Positions 44,234 to 53,334 of a stretch of DNA of 64,000 nt are shown here, one piece after another; the stretch's first letter is position 1, and each line of letters opens with the position of its first letter. The notes under the pieces are model-generated. The model worked only from the letters and a program-made list of their open reading frames with translations, was not told where the DNA came from and ran no database searches. The translations under genes and the position numbers were made by a program. Source of the stretch: Psychrobacillus sp. FSL K6-2836 (GTDB lineage Bacteria; Bacillota; Bacilli; Bacillales_A; Planococcaceae); assembly GCF_038003085.1 (NCBI RefSeq), contig NZ_JBBOOM010000003.1:35545-99544 (forward strand), written 5' to 3'.

Positions 44234-44794
44234 TTAAGACGTGATTTTTTTTACTACTTCTTCTGCAGAGCTAAGCGGCTCTAATGTATGCTTATCGACT
44301 TTATATTCTCCTTTCTCTTTCACCCACTCAATCGTTGACATGAGGAATAGCACGGATTGATCTCCTGGTTTTACAAATTCACCTTCAATACCTGTTAACG
44401 TCACTTTATAGATAGCATATACGCGCATATCTTCATCTTGCTTTCGCACCGAAATATTAAAGACTTCAATCTCTTTCATTTCGCTGATAGAACCATCGTT
44501 AAATTCACCAGCATCTATCATTTTTTGTGATTCTTGTTGATACCTTTTGGTAAAATGATCCATCGCTTTACCTTGCATCGAATCATGCAAAAATGTCTCT
44601 GTCTTCGTAAACAACTCATTTTCTTCGCTGGCAGCTAGCTTCATACCGTCAATAGTATAGGACAGCTTTTCATTCTTGTTCTTTAGCTCATTGTTAGAGG
44701 ACCATAAGTTAAAAGCCAGTAACAATGAAGCCACTATTCCGATGAGTAGTAAAATACTCAAGAGTCTCGGTCTTCCTTCCATCTCCTTACTCAC
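44234..44794 (-). CDS. VirB8/TcpC-like transfer protein
   Basis: This 186-residue protein has an N-terminal membrane helix (LLSILLLIGIVASLLLAFNL), a short coiled coil and an extracellular domain with an NTF2-like pattern (MRVYAIYKVTLTGIEGEFVK, WVKEKGEYKVDKHTLEPL). This is the design of VirB8-like assembly factors of Gram-positive type IV secretion. It overlaps the hydrolase gene by 4 bp. Confidence 0.65.
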   Translation of the reverse strand: MSKEMEGRPRLLSILLLIGIVASLLLAFNLWSSNNELKNKNEKLSYTIDGMKLAASEENELFTKTETFLHDSMQGKAMDHFTKRYQQESQKMIDAGEFNDGSISEMKEIEVFNISVRKQDEDMRVYAIYKVTLTGIEGEFVKPGDQSVLFLMSTIEWVKEKGEYKVDKHTLEPLSSAEEVVKKITS

Positions 44795-45867
44795 TCCTTC
44801 GTTTCTTGGGTAAGATATGTCATTGGATCAACACGATTGTTAAACATACTGCCCAAATGGATTTCGAAATGAAGATGGTCGCCTGTCGAACGTCCTGTTG
44901 TGCCACATGCACCTATAACCTCTAACTGACGTACTTCTTGTCCTACTTCCACGCTGATTACACTTAGATGAGCGTAAGCACTGTAGACATTGTTTTCATG
45001 CTGAATGACAACGATATTGCCGTATGTGTGAAGAGGTGCATCCGGAAACTCTGCAAAAACTACTCGCCCATCTTTCGCTGCATAAATTGGATCAGGGTTA
45101 CTACAAGCAAGGTCCACACCCTCATGTTTGCTTATCGCACCTGTGATAGGATGAACGCGCACTCCGAAGTTTGAATTGATTGTGACGTTCGGTATCGGCT
45201 GCACAAAATCCCCAATCTGAACTGTACAGTTCATTGTCAAACCACCAAGGGAACTGACAATCGTTGTGATATTCGGTACCCAGTGTGCATTTAAATTAGT
45301 TGGATCATTATCTGCCCCTATCGGTGCATACACCGACCCCAAATCAGCAATCGTGACCAATCCATCTTTTATAATGCGGTTGTGTAGCGTCTGCCCCATC
45401 GCTTCTAATCCTTCCTCTAACGTCAAAAACGTCATCAATCCATCAGATCCCATTAACCCTCCAGGATTATTCTTCTTTATAACAGCGCTCGAGGTACCAT
45501 TCGTGGTTTCATGTAAAGCAATCGCAGCCATCAAAACGGGATCAATTCCTTGTTTGCTTGCAATTTCAATAAAAAGTTCTCCTTTATCCGAAAAGACACC
45601 TGAGATGCTCATTTTCGCGTTCCAGCGCTCTTCGTTGATTTCTCCATCTACCGAACAATAAGCACCTCCTGCGAAGCCTGAGAGGGCATTTATGTTGCTA
45701 TTGGGGTCCTCCAGGTTAAAGGATTTATCTTTTCCGTTCATAGCCATTACAAAAGGGATGATGAGCACCAAAGCTACGCTACCTAAAACAATTAGCCCTA
45801 ACGGATTGAACAACACTTTCAGAAGGAGGAAATGTCCAATTGTCTTGGCCGTTTCTTTCATATTCAT
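44791..45867 (-). CDS. Bifunctional cell-wall hydrolase of the transfer system
   Basis: This 358-residue protein has an N-terminal membrane anchor (FNPLGLIVLGSVALVLIIPF), a glucosaminidase-like domain (IASKQGIDPVLMAAIALHET with catalytic-type Glu, residues about 85-200) and a C-terminal M23 metallopeptidase (HEGVDLACS and HLHFEIH zinc ligands, residues about 240-350). Such proteins (VirB1/CwlT type) open peptidoglycan for the mating channel. Two activities fused in one protein are usual in Gram-positive conjugation. The start lies after GGGGAGGGG. Confidence 0.9.
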   Translation of the reverse strand: MNMKETAKTIGHFLLLKVLFNPLGLIVLGSVALVLIIPFVMAMNGKDKSFNLEDPNSNINALSGFAGGAYCSVDGEINEERWNAKMSISGVFSDKGELFIEIASKQGIDPVLMAAIALHETTNGTSSAVIKKNNPGGLMGSDGLMTFLTLEEGLEAMGQTLHNRIIKDGLVTIADLGSVYAPIGADNDPTNLNAHWVPNITTIVSSLGGLTMNCTVQIGDFVQPIPNVTINSNFGVRVHPITGAISKHEGVDLACSNPDPIYAAKDGRVVFAEFPDAPLHTYGNIVVIQHENNVYSAYAHLSVISVEVGQEVRQLEVIGACGTTGRSTGDHLHFEIHLGSMFNNRVDPMTYLTQETKE

Positions 45868-45878
45868 CCCCTCCCCTT

Positions 45879-47750
45879 CTAAATGGTGATATCGTTGATA
45901 CTTTTTTGGTCAAACCACAGCATTTCCGTGACTTCGTTGAGCTGGACTTCGAGTTTGATCTTTTTGGAACCAGTGTAGAAAATTCCCTTTCCTGCCTGTT
46001 CTTTTTTCTTCCCATCTTTTAAGATGAGCGTCTCTCTTTCCCCTTTGGAAAAGGTGTTGCCTAGTTCTTCTTCCAGATACTTCAGCTCTTCCTCACTCAT
46101 CGGTAAATACAGACGCTGAATGGATTGGGTAATGATCGCTTTTCCATAATTCCGGTTTTCGTCTCTTGCGGAAAGAAAATCTTCTACCGATTGTGAGGCA
46201 GTAGTGATGCCACAATTGAAGGAGCGCAAGACTTTCATCATAAAATAGATAAACTCCATTGCTTTTGGAACTTTCGGATCGGCGATCACATGTGCTTCAT
46301 CTATAAAAATCTCACTAGGCTTTCGATCACCACTCATAATCTCGTAAGTCGTATGCGACAGAATGTTATAAAAAAGAATGCGTTGAATCTTTTCATTGTT
46401 GCTCATCTCTTTCAAGTCATAGCAAACCAGCTCATTATCGATGTTTATGTTCGTGTGACCGTTAAAGAGCTCCGAATACATCCCCGATACATACGTTTTA
46501 AGCGTCGTGTGGAAGTCTTGCATGGACTCATATAAATACGTATCTTTATTCCGGTCCTCTTCAATCAAATCATATAGATCCTGCAGCGTTGGATAATCGG
46601 TCACTTGTAGACCATTCGTGTTCGTTGAATCACTGATGCCTTTATTTGCGTAAGCCTTTTGAATATAGCTACTCAGAATCTCTTCTTGGAGATCTGTCAT
46701 ACCGCTGTACATTAACCGGAACATGACGAGAAGATTAGAGATTTTCGTTAACAGGATATTACCGAACTCGGTCTCTTCTAATTTGATTTTGTCGTTCACT
46801 TTCGGTAAATCAAGCGGGTTTATTCGGTTCCCTCCTTTTAGTTGAAACTTCACCCATGCACCGCCTAAATCAGAGTAAGCTCGTCCAAATTCACCCTTTG
46901 GATCAATGGTGATTATTTTTCTGCCTAGCATGTGTTTATTGGTCATGTTCGCAAAGAGGTACGTAGACTTTCCAATCCCGGAAATCCCAATAACGAACTC
47001 ATGTCGGTTTAGTAGAGTCGTATCGTCTACAATGACTACATTTCCAGTCGTCATGTTACGACCCTTGATCAGTCCTGTTTGGGAGAACATTTCATTTTCA
47101 TGGAACGGAAAAAAGTAAGATATGGCTTCTGAGTTACTCATTTTGTACGTCAACTCATTCACTTTGTTTTCATTTAGGGGCAAAAAGGAACGGTAGGCAT
47201 CAATGGCACGGTCTGTCGGGTTATGAACAATACCTATTTTGGAGAACTTGCTTTTAACGGTTGTTGTCAATTGATCTAGCTCGCTGACGGAACTTGCGAC
47301 CAAATGAATGAGTGTATGAAATAAGAAGATTTTATCGTTTCGGTATGCCAGATTTTTTAACATCTCCGATGCACTATCAATTTGACCCTGCGCATCAATC
47401 AACGTGTTTTCATCGGCAAACCTCGTATTCATCTTCATCCGGTTTTGTTTAATACTTTTAACGAGCTGCGTGCGAACTTCACCCGTCTGATACTCCTGGA
47501 CATAATTGACGATGGAAACATTCTCGGGAAGTTCTGTGACCTGCTGAATTTTATTTTGATCTTGCACCGGATCATAATCAACAATCAGTAATGTTCTCGT
47601 GTAGTTTGCACCGACACGTACATACGAGTCAAACTCAGTGATATTGTCTGGAGCAAGTACCGTTAAGAGGGATCGATTCATCCCACCAATCGACTCTTCA
47701 AATGTCTCTTCCTGCTTTTTTTTAGAAAACTTCTGTTTGAACCAGTTCAT
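45879..47750 (-). CDS. VirB4-type conjugation ATPase
   Basis: This 623-residue protein has an N-terminal domain (1-235), Walker A GISGIGKST at residues 255-263, Walker B region FIDEAHVIADP and an arginine-finger-like ITQSIQRLYLPMS. VirB4 ATPases power assembly and substrate transfer in type IV secretion. The N-terminal portion is shorter than in classical VirB4, and the preceding gene at 47762 carries a second VirB4-N-like region. Good co-transcription: gaps are 11 bp on both sides. Confidence 0.92.
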   Translation of the reverse strand: MNWFKQKFSKKKQEETFEESIGGMNRSLLTVLAPDNITEFDSYVRVGANYTRTLLIVDYDPVQDQNKIQQVTELPENVSIVNYVQEYQTGEVRTQLVKSIKQNRMKMNTRFADENTLIDAQGQIDSASEMLKNLAYRNDKIFLFHTLIHLVASSVSELDQLTTTVKSKFSKIGIVHNPTDRAIDAYRSFLPLNENKVNELTYKMSNSEAISYFFPFHENEMFSQTGLIKGRNMTTGNVVIVDDTTLLNRHEFVIGISGIGKSTYLFANMTNKHMLGRKIITIDPKGEFGRAYSDLGGAWVKFQLKGGNRINPLDLPKVNDKIKLEETEFGNILLTKISNLLVMFRLMYSGMTDLQEEILSSYIQKAYANKGISDSTNTNGLQVTDYPTLQDLYDLIEEDRNKDTYLYESMQDFHTTLKTYVSGMYSELFNGHTNINIDNELVCYDLKEMSNNEKIQRILFYNILSHTTYEIMSGDRKPSEIFIDEAHVIADPKVPKAMEFIYFMMKVLRSFNCGITTASQSVEDFLSARDENRNYGKAIITQSIQRLYLPMSEEELKYLEEELGNTFSKGERETLILKDGKKKEQAGKGIFYTGSKKIKLEVQLNEVTEMLWFDQKSINDITI

Positions 47751-47761
47751 CCCTACACCTC

Positions 47762-48805
47762 CTACTCGAACCGTTCATTCATCTGGTTCTTATAATAGTT
47801 TAAGAGTTCTTTTGCTGTATTCTTCCCGATGATCACGTCTGCATTGGCATTTGTCTTATTGATGATATTTTCCCCTTGCGCCTGGGCACTTTCAAAATCA
47901 ATACATGCATAGTAGAACTTTAACAATTCATCGTTATGAAGGATTTTCACATCTAGCTTTTCATAACCGCTAAGCATCTGTTCTAACTTTGCTTTTAGGA
48001 TATTCGCGGTTGTATCGATTTTCATATAATCCTTATCCGTACTTGTCATGGGTGTTGATATTACGACATAGCGCTTTCTCGTCACCATATTCTTTGATTT
48101 TTGAATACGTTCAATTTGATTAAAATACCCCTGCTTCAAAACTCGCTTGGCATAAGAAGAATCCGACTCCAATTGCTCATTGAACCACATCAGATAATTC
48201 GTTAAGTTTACCGGTTGGGCCACTTGCATCAGCTGGACCTGCTTTTCTCCCGTGTCATTTAAAAATGACTGATAGGCTTCCAAAACTCGTTCTTTTGATA
48301 ACTCATTCATTAGTGATAGATTCACAGAGGACACTTCTAGTACTTTAATCAACTGATGACTGGAGGATTCGATGCAACCATTGGCAATATTGGATAACCC
48401 TAGTTCCATTCGTGTATCGCCAGCTTTTCGGTTCATCGGTAATTCCCCTTTCGCGTAATAGAATTCTTTTTTGCGGTGATTCGCTTTAAACTTCCAAATG
48501 ATTTTATATTGCAACAACGACAAGTTTTTCCGAACAGGATGCTTGTTTAATTGAAAAACAGCAACGAGTAGAGTAGGTGTAAAAGCTATTAATATCGTTT
48601 TTTGATCTAGCATCCCCATACGATAAATAAAATAAGAAATCACAATCCCTAAAATAATAAAGGGTGAGAGGATGAAAACATCTTGGAATGAGATATTCCC
48701 ATACAGATATTTCTTCGTATCAATGTTTAAGGGCAACTCTACTTTTCCAGAAGCTCTTAATCGTTCCTGCCGATCAAAATATTCTTCTGAACGCATCTTC
48801 ATCAC
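47762..48805 (-). CDS. PrgI/VirB3-like protein with VirB4-N-like domain
   Basis: In this 347-residue protein, residues 1-100 have two membrane helices (VFILSPFIILGIVISYFIYR, TILIAFTPTLLVAVFQLNKH), as in PrgI/VirB3. Residues 130-340 (ELGLSNIANGCIESSSHQLI, VLEVSSVNLSLMNELSKER) look like the N-terminal domain of VirB4. VirB3-VirB4 fusions are known; here the N-terminal VirB4 part seems split from its ATPase, which follows as the next gene. It may act as a membrane dock for the ATPase. Confidence 0.65.
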   Translation of the reverse strand: MMKMRSEEYFDRQERLRASGKVELPLNIDTKKYLYGNISFQDVFILSPFIILGIVISYFIYRMGMLDQKTILIAFTPTLLVAVFQLNKHPVRKNLSLLQYKIIWKFKANHRKKEFYYAKGELPMNRKAGDTRMELGLSNIANGCIESSSHQLIKVLEVSSVNLSLMNELSKERVLEAYQSFLNDTGEKQVQLMQVAQPVNLTNYLMWFNEQLESDSSYAKRVLKQGYFNQIERIQKSKNMVTRKRYVVISTPMTSTDKDYMKIDTTANILKAKLEQMLSGYEKLDVKILHNDELLKFYYACIDFESAQAQGENIINKTNANADVIIGKNTAKELLNYYKNQMNERFE

Positions 48806-48815
48806 ATCTTTCTAG

Positions 48816-49040
48816 TTACAGATTCGTTTGAACATATTCAATCACTGGTTTAGCAAGTAAGAATAACACCACCCCTATCACACATAATTTAATCCCGTTC
48901 TTAAACTTCGGAGACGATTGTTCATCACCCGCCCAAACCCCAATGGCACAAATAAGTAACCCGATTGCGAAAATAGTAATAAACGTTCCTTGCATATCAC
49001 TAAACAATGTATTTAAGAATCCCTGAATTCTCTCAAACAT
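48816..49040 (-). CDS. VirB2/TrbC-like pilin or small membrane protein
   Basis: This 74-residue protein starts MFERIQGFLNTLFSDMQ after GGGAGGTGG, so the ATG 15 bp upstream is not used. It has two membrane helices (GTFITIFAIGLLICAIGVWA and LCVIGVVLFLLAKPVIEYV) joined by a charged loop. This is the size and shape of VirB2/TrbC-like subunits and the position at the head of the transfer operon fits. It could be another small channel protein. Confidence 0.6.
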   Translation of the reverse strand: MFERIQGFLNTLFSDMQGTFITIFAIGLLICAIGVWAGDEQSSPKFKNGIKLCVIGVVLFLLAKPVIEYVQTNL

Positions 49041-49232
49041 TTTTCCACCTCCCAAATCTTGTTATTTACACCTTAACAATTTGCCGACATTTAGGCAAGT
49101 GAAAAATCCATAATTTTCCTAGGCATTAATAACCCTTTTAAAATAGTACTTAAGTATTGTAATTCATCAAATAAAGCTTACCAACAGACTTTATTGTTAA
49201 AATAATCAAAAATAATTTTAACATTTAGGATA

Positions 49233-49268
49233 AAAAGAGCTAAAAGAATTATCCTCTTAGCTCTTTTA
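49233..49268 (-). terminator. Terminator at the end of repA
   Basis: AAAAGAGCTAA pairs with TTAGCTCTTTT across the end of repA and is followed by a T-run on the minus strand. Confidence 0.7.
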
Positions 49269-50187
49269 ACAATTGTTCTCTTTTCATTTTCATTTCCTCA
49301 CTCAGTTCCTCTATTCCTTCGCTTTTTTTAACACGCGATTCTCTATGTTCTTCAAACCACTCTGGTACCATTTCTTCTTTCTTGATTCCTTGTGAAGCTT
49401 GCTGTTCTCTAATCCATTTCTGTTTATCTTCCACCGCTTTGGTTAACCTGGCAGATATATTTTTGATCTTCCCTTTGGTCTTTTCCAGTGAATATTGAAG
49501 CGCACTAGCGTATTGATAGTCGGTTAATATCCCAGCATGTGCTTTATAATGGCGCTCGATGTCTTTTACCTTAATCATGTCATCCATCAATCGCTCTTGA
49601 TTATCGATCAAAACCTCTTGTAGCATAACCGGTATATCTAAACTTGCAATACCCTGATGGATAGATACTTCAGTATCATTAAAGTCAGTATGACTAAAAT
49701 CAGTATCATTAGTGTTAAAATTTTTAACTTCTTGAAGTAAAGAATTTTTACTTCTGGAAGTTAAAATATTTAACTTCTGTTGAGGCTCTAAGGATGAAGA
49801 GGTTTTTTGTTCTAAATTAAATGCTTTGATATCCTCTAGATCTGCCACAGGTTTCAATAAAAATAACCTGTTGGACTTAGATAACCCCATCCTTTTTTCC
49901 TCCAGCAAATCACATTTCTGGAGTTCTTTTTTTATCTTTATCACGGTTGGTTTACTGCAGTTCAAAATCTCTCCTAATTGTTCATTCCCAAATAGGAAAT
50001 AAATACTGCCCTCTTCATCAAACCAATCATTTTTTATGGACAACTCTAATCGATCTTGTAACAATGCATAAGCAATTTTAGCGTCATTGCTCATTTTTTT
50101 ATATAAATCATTCGTAAAAAAGACTTTGGGAAGACGATAAAAGCGCTCTGCTACTTGATCCGATATATTAAATTTATTGTTCATCAA
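49249..50187 (-). CDS. repA: RepA_N-type replication initiator
   Basis: In this 312-residue protein, the N-terminal RepA_N domain (residues 10-115) reads FYRLPKVFFTNDLYKKMSND, AKIAYALLQDRLELS, and a winged-helix part LGEILNCSKPTVIKIKKELQ. The C-terminus (200-300) is a conserved helical region of Gram-positive RepA proteins (YASALQYSLEKTKGKIKNIS). RepA_N initiators bind repeats within their own gene, and a repeat cluster lies in the middle (49730-49792). A hairpin terminator overlaps the stop codon. The protein supports a theta-replicating plasmid. Confidence 0.9.
   Translation of the reverse strand: MMNNKFNISDQVAERFYRLPKVFFTNDLYKKMSNDAKIAYALLQDRLELSIKNDWFDEEGSIYFLFGNEQLGEILNCSKPTVIKIKKELQKCDLLEEKRMGLSKSNRLFLLKPVADLEDIKAFNLEQKTSSSLEPQQKLNILTSRSKNSLLQEVKNFNTNDTDFSHTDFNDTEVSIHQGIASLDIPVMLQEVLIDNQERLMDDMIKVKDIERHYKAHAGILTDYQYASALQYSLEKTKGKIKNISARLTKAVEDKQKWIREQQASQGIKKEEMVPEWFEEHRESRVKKSEGIEELSEEMKMKREQLLKELRG
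49730..49792. repeat. Candidate replication origin iterons inside repA
   Basis: Repeats of TTTTTAACTTCTTGAAG, TTTTTACTTCTGGAAG and TTTAACTTCTG lie close together in direct order, with inverted GAAGTTAAAA pieces, in the variable middle of repA. The origin of RepA_N plasmids commonly lies at this place. Just before it, CAGTATSA-type repeats occur at about 49672-49710. Confidence 0.6.
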
Positions 50188-50477
50188 AGATTCTCCTTTC
50201 TCCTTAATTCCTTAAGAAAATGCTGGGTATATCTAATGCTGCAAAGAGTTTATATATAAAGTCTCTTTATTCACAAGCCCGGAAACCCATGCTATACTGA
50301 ACATAATTGAACTAATACATTCAAAAATTTATTGAGGTTAAGTAATCAAATTTTTTATGATGAAAATTCTCAAAAAGTATTATAATCATCAAATTTTAAC
50401 TTATAAGATAAATTTTAAATGCAGTATACCATACAATGCGTCAAAAGAATATGATTCCTTGAAAGGACTTTCCAACT
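50188..50477. promoter_or_regulatory. Divergent region between repA and XRE gene
   Basis: These 290 bases are very AT-rich and must hold promoters for repA and the opposite regulator gene. Direct AAATTTT elements and a CTTTGATGAACAAT start context are visible, but no operator could be defined. Confidence 0.4.
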
Positions 50478-50789
50478 ATGACATCCAATATTGAATTAGA
50501 TATATATCAAAAAATCGGAAAAGCCTTAAAAGACATACGTCTGGAAAAGAAATTAACCCTCCAACAGATTGAGAAAATGAGCGATCAATATGCCACCAGG
50601 ATTTCTAAAGCAGAGAATGGTAAAGTAAACCTCTCCATCGGTTGGATTATTCATTACTGTAACGTTCTCGATGTTAACCCTTCCGAAGTATTCACAAGAG
50701 CTTTTGCTGAAGACTTTAAATCTAAGCAGCTAGATATACTGTTCGATAAATTTGAAACATATAAGTCATCGCAATCATCCAAAGAATAG
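50478..50789 (+). CDS. XRE-family regulator
   Basis: This 103-residue protein has a helix-turn-helix of the Cro/XRE type at residues 12-70 (IGKALKDIRLEKKLTLQQIE, YATRISKAENGKVNLSIGWI), followed by a charged helix. It is transcribed away from repA and may control repA or the transfer operon. A GAAAGGAC site precedes the start and a clear terminator follows. Confidence 0.85.
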   Translation: MTSNIELDIYQKIGKALKDIRLEKKLTLQQIEKMSDQYATRISKAENGKVNLSIGWIIHYCNVLDVNPSEVFTRAFAEDFKSKQLDILFDKFETYKSSQSSKE

Positions 50790-50823
50790 GTATCCATCCG
50801 TTAATCGATGGATACTTTTTTTG
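50790..50823 (+). terminator. Terminator after the XRE gene
   Basis: GTATCCATC pairs with GATGGATAC and is followed by seven T residues. Confidence 0.85.
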
Positions 50824-50914
50824 TTGAAAAAATGATGGATTGATGGATGCAGAAATAAATTGATAAAGGAAAAGTCTAAATACGTATACAGATATGTAAT
50901 GGCAGACTGGACAA

Positions 50915-52423
50915 TTAAGAAGTATTGAACGTAAATAGGTCATAGACCCTTGGTCTAACTGCATTTTCAACTGTTTTTAATGTTTCCTGTAACAATTCCA
51001 TAGCTACTGCATTGTCCTTTTCCTCTAGCATGCTATTGATAGCCTCATAATAGATTGCACGATTCGTCTGGTTGTAATTTAAGGCACATTGAAGAAGCAC
51101 AGAAACAGAAGTTAATCCCGTTTGTGCCTTGCAGCCTTTTCCTTTTGATCTCATCATTATTTTTGTCGATTGCTTCACTACCTCGTTAAATGTGCTTCGT
51201 GATATACCGATCTGTTTACACAACTGATTTTGTGTGGTCCAAATGACTGGACTTGAAGTGCTTGCTTGTTCGTTGATAAAAGCTAAAATATCCGTCTCCC
51301 ATTCATCATAATGACTTCGTTTCCGATCTTTTCGTGCCTTTTTGAATTTGTGCCAACCATTACTCGACTGGATATTAACCTCTTTTCCACTCCCCCACTC
51401 TTCTAAGAGTTGTTGTATGTAGGATGAATGGGGACCTTTAAAGCGACCTTTATAAGCGCTGGCTACTATTTTTCTAACCTCAGAATGTTTAAGTGGTGCA
51501 TGTAATGACGAATTAACCTCATCTAGCAAGTTAAACGTATTACTTTCTTCTTTTCCAGCACTGTAGCAAGCAAGTGCCAATGTAAACAAAAGATTGTCTC
51601 GCCCTATTTGCCCTGCTTGTCCTTTTACATGTTTTGCAGCGAGTAATTGCTGGAACCACTCTTCTTGGGTAACATCATGCATGGCTTTCTGTTCATGAAC
51701 CACAAACAAGTGTCGTCCATGATCATCGTCTTGTCGTCTAGACCATTCGATCAAACTCCCAAAATCAAATGTCATTTCTTTTGAAAACCAACGAATATTT
51801 TCATCTTTAGGTATTCTAAAAAAGCCAAAGTCATTGCAAGAAACATCCACACCCTGCAAAACTTTCGCTAAACTTTTTTTTATATTTTCTGATATACGCT
51901 TGGCAACTTTTAATCCACGATAATTATTTTTATTCGAAATAAATAAAGGCTTGTCCAATACAAAATAAACTTGAAAACCTTTTGGTGTTTCCAAGATAAG
52001 TGTAGGGACTCCGATACTTTGATCCAACGCTGCAGACAAAATTTCTGTATAAGATTGTCTTTTCGAATCAATATCTACAACAAATGTATTAATTTGTTGT
52101 AGATTCGTCTCCACATGGCCTTTTATGTATTTTCGATGCTCATTAGTATATGTGCCATAGTTAAATATATTTGGTGTCCAATGAGAAAGTGACTCGCTGT
52201 CTTCTATAACGGATTCTTTTGACGTTATAATATAACCTTTTACTCCTGAAGAAGAATGTAAGTCTTCTTTGGAACGTGTCACAAAGACAACACCTTTTTT
52301 ATTTCGGCTATATGTCTCATCTTCATTCAATCGGTTTGGTAAGGATGCGCGTGAACCGATCTTTTTATATTTCATTAATCCTTCGTGCAAAATTAAATCA
52401 AACAATAATGTCAAATCTTTCAC
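50915..52423 (-). CDS. Primase-like replication protein with PriCT domain
   Basis: The protein has 502 residues from the GTG at 52423, which follows AAGGAAGGAG; the open frame extends further upstream into the repeat region without a ribosome binding site. An archaeal/eukaryotic primase-like core has NTFVVDIDSKRQSYTE (metal-binding Asp pair), LILETPKGFQVYFVLDKPL and DVSCNDFGFFRIPKDEN. A PriCT-type helical domain follows (GRDNLLFTLALACYSAGKEE), then a winged helix (NQLCKQIGISRSTFNEVVKQ). Such proteins prime or initiate replication on Firmicutes plasmids. Two replication proteins in one replicon suggest fusion of two plasmids or a helper primase. Confidence 0.8.
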   Translation of the reverse strand: MKDLTLLFDLILHEGLMKYKKIGSRASLPNRLNEDETYSRNKKGVVFVTRSKEDLHSSSGVKGYIITSKESVIEDSESLSHWTPNIFNYGTYTNEHRKYIKGHVETNLQQINTFVVDIDSKRQSYTEILSAALDQSIGVPTLILETPKGFQVYFVLDKPLFISNKNNYRGLKVAKRISENIKKSLAKVLQGVDVSCNDFGFFRIPKDENIRWFSKEMTFDFGSLIEWSRRQDDDHGRHLFVVHEQKAMHDVTQEEWFQQLLAAKHVKGQAGQIGRDNLLFTLALACYSAGKEESNTFNLLDEVNSSLHAPLKHSEVRKIVASAYKGRFKGPHSSYIQQLLEEWGSGKEVNIQSSNGWHKFKKARKDRKRSHYDEWETDILAFINEQASTSSPVIWTTQNQLCKQIGISRSTFNEVVKQSTKIMMRSKGKGCKAQTGLTSVSVLLQCALNYNQTNRAIYYEAINSMLEEKDNAVAMELLQETLKTVENAVRPRVYDLFTFNTS

Positions 52424-52539
52424 TACGCATCTCCTTCCTTTGTTATTAATTCCGAGTATTTTTAGAATCTCTCGAACTATTAACAAAGTATAGAAGATAA
52501 AAAACCCTTGTACAATAAGGGTTTGAGCGTTTTTCGAAA

Positions 52540-52690
52540 GCTGTCTACATGTATACAAATATACATGTAGACCCATATACATGTAGACAAATATACTTGT
52601 AGACTCATATACATGTAGATAAATCTATCCATATACATGTAATCACGTATACAAATATACATGTAGACAAATCTACATGTATACAAATAG
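52540..52690. repeat. Centromere-like repeat array, left
   Basis: At least nine copies of a short palindromic word TACATGTAGAC / GTATACATGTA lie at steps of about 11-22 bp, such as TATACATGTAGAC. Related arrays are at 52805-52915 and 54215-54400. They flank the parA-type operon, so they probably are the partition complex binding sites. Confidence 0.65.
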
Positions 52691-52804
52691 GAATAATATT
52701 TTATAGGAGAAATTGTTGTTATATAGGGATTTTTTTGTTTCTCAAGTTCTAAATTCCAACAATTTCTTAAAACAAATAAACTACGTTTTTTACTTTTCTT
52801 CATT

Positions 52805-52915
52805 CATATACATATCTACTTGTAGACTTGTATACGAATATACTTGTAGACTCGTATACATGTAGACAGATTTACATGTATACGAGTCTACATATCTACA
52901 TGTATATTCGTATAC
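52805..52915. repeat. Centromere-like repeat array, middle
   Basis: About eight copies of CTTGTAGAC, GTATACATGTAGAC and their inversions lie immediately 3' of the ribbon-helix-helix gene. The region 52690-52800 between the two arrays holds no supported gene. Confidence 0.65.
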
Positions 52916-52925
52916 AGCTTTTTAA

Positions 52926-52964
52926 AAAGGATGAGTTAGCGTATGCTATCCCATCCTTTCCTGT
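52926..52964 (-). terminator. Terminator of the partition operon
   Basis: On the minus strand GGATGGGATAGC pairs imperfectly with GTTAGC and CATCC parts across a short loop, followed by T residues, right after the ribbon-helix-helix stop codon. Confidence 0.55.
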
Positions 52965-52965
52965 T

Positions 52966-53334
52966 TTATTTCATTTTTCTCTTATAAAGTTCCAATATAA
53001 TCTCAAATTGCTTTCTCTCGTCTTTGGTTAAAATATTCGTCAAATAGTCATTAATCAGTAAATCTGTCACCTCATCGACTGTCTGTGCAATACCTAACGT
53101 CACAAGAGCGTTGAGTTTGCTTTTGGTACTCATATTCACCCGAACCGTAGTGGATTTTTCAGCAACCAGATTACTGACCGTCGTTTTCTTAGGTACCGAT
53201 ACTGGAGTAGATTCAGGTTCTTGCACTTTCTCTGGAACTGTTTCCAGATCTTTAATATTAAATGTATTTTTAGGCACGACCGTCTGGCTTCTCTGAATTT
53301 TTCCAGGCTGTTTTTTTCTAAGTAAATCAGACAT
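52966..53334 (-). CDS. Ribbon-helix-helix ParB-type partition protein
   Basis: This 122-residue protein has a disordered, Pro- and Val-rich N-terminus (residues 1-65) and a C-terminal ribbon-helix-helix-like region (STTVRVNMSTKSKLNALVTL, VDEVTDLLINDYL). Small proteins of this kind follow ParA and bind the centromere. The gene overlaps parA by 8 bp. The repeats on both sides are the likely binding sites. Confidence 0.75.
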   Translation of the reverse strand: MSDLLRKKQPGKIQRSQTVVPKNTFNIKDLETVPEKVQEPESTPVSVPKKTTVSNLVAEKSTTVRVNMSTKSKLNALVTLGIAQTVDEVTDLLINDYLTNILTKDERKQFEIILELYKRKMK

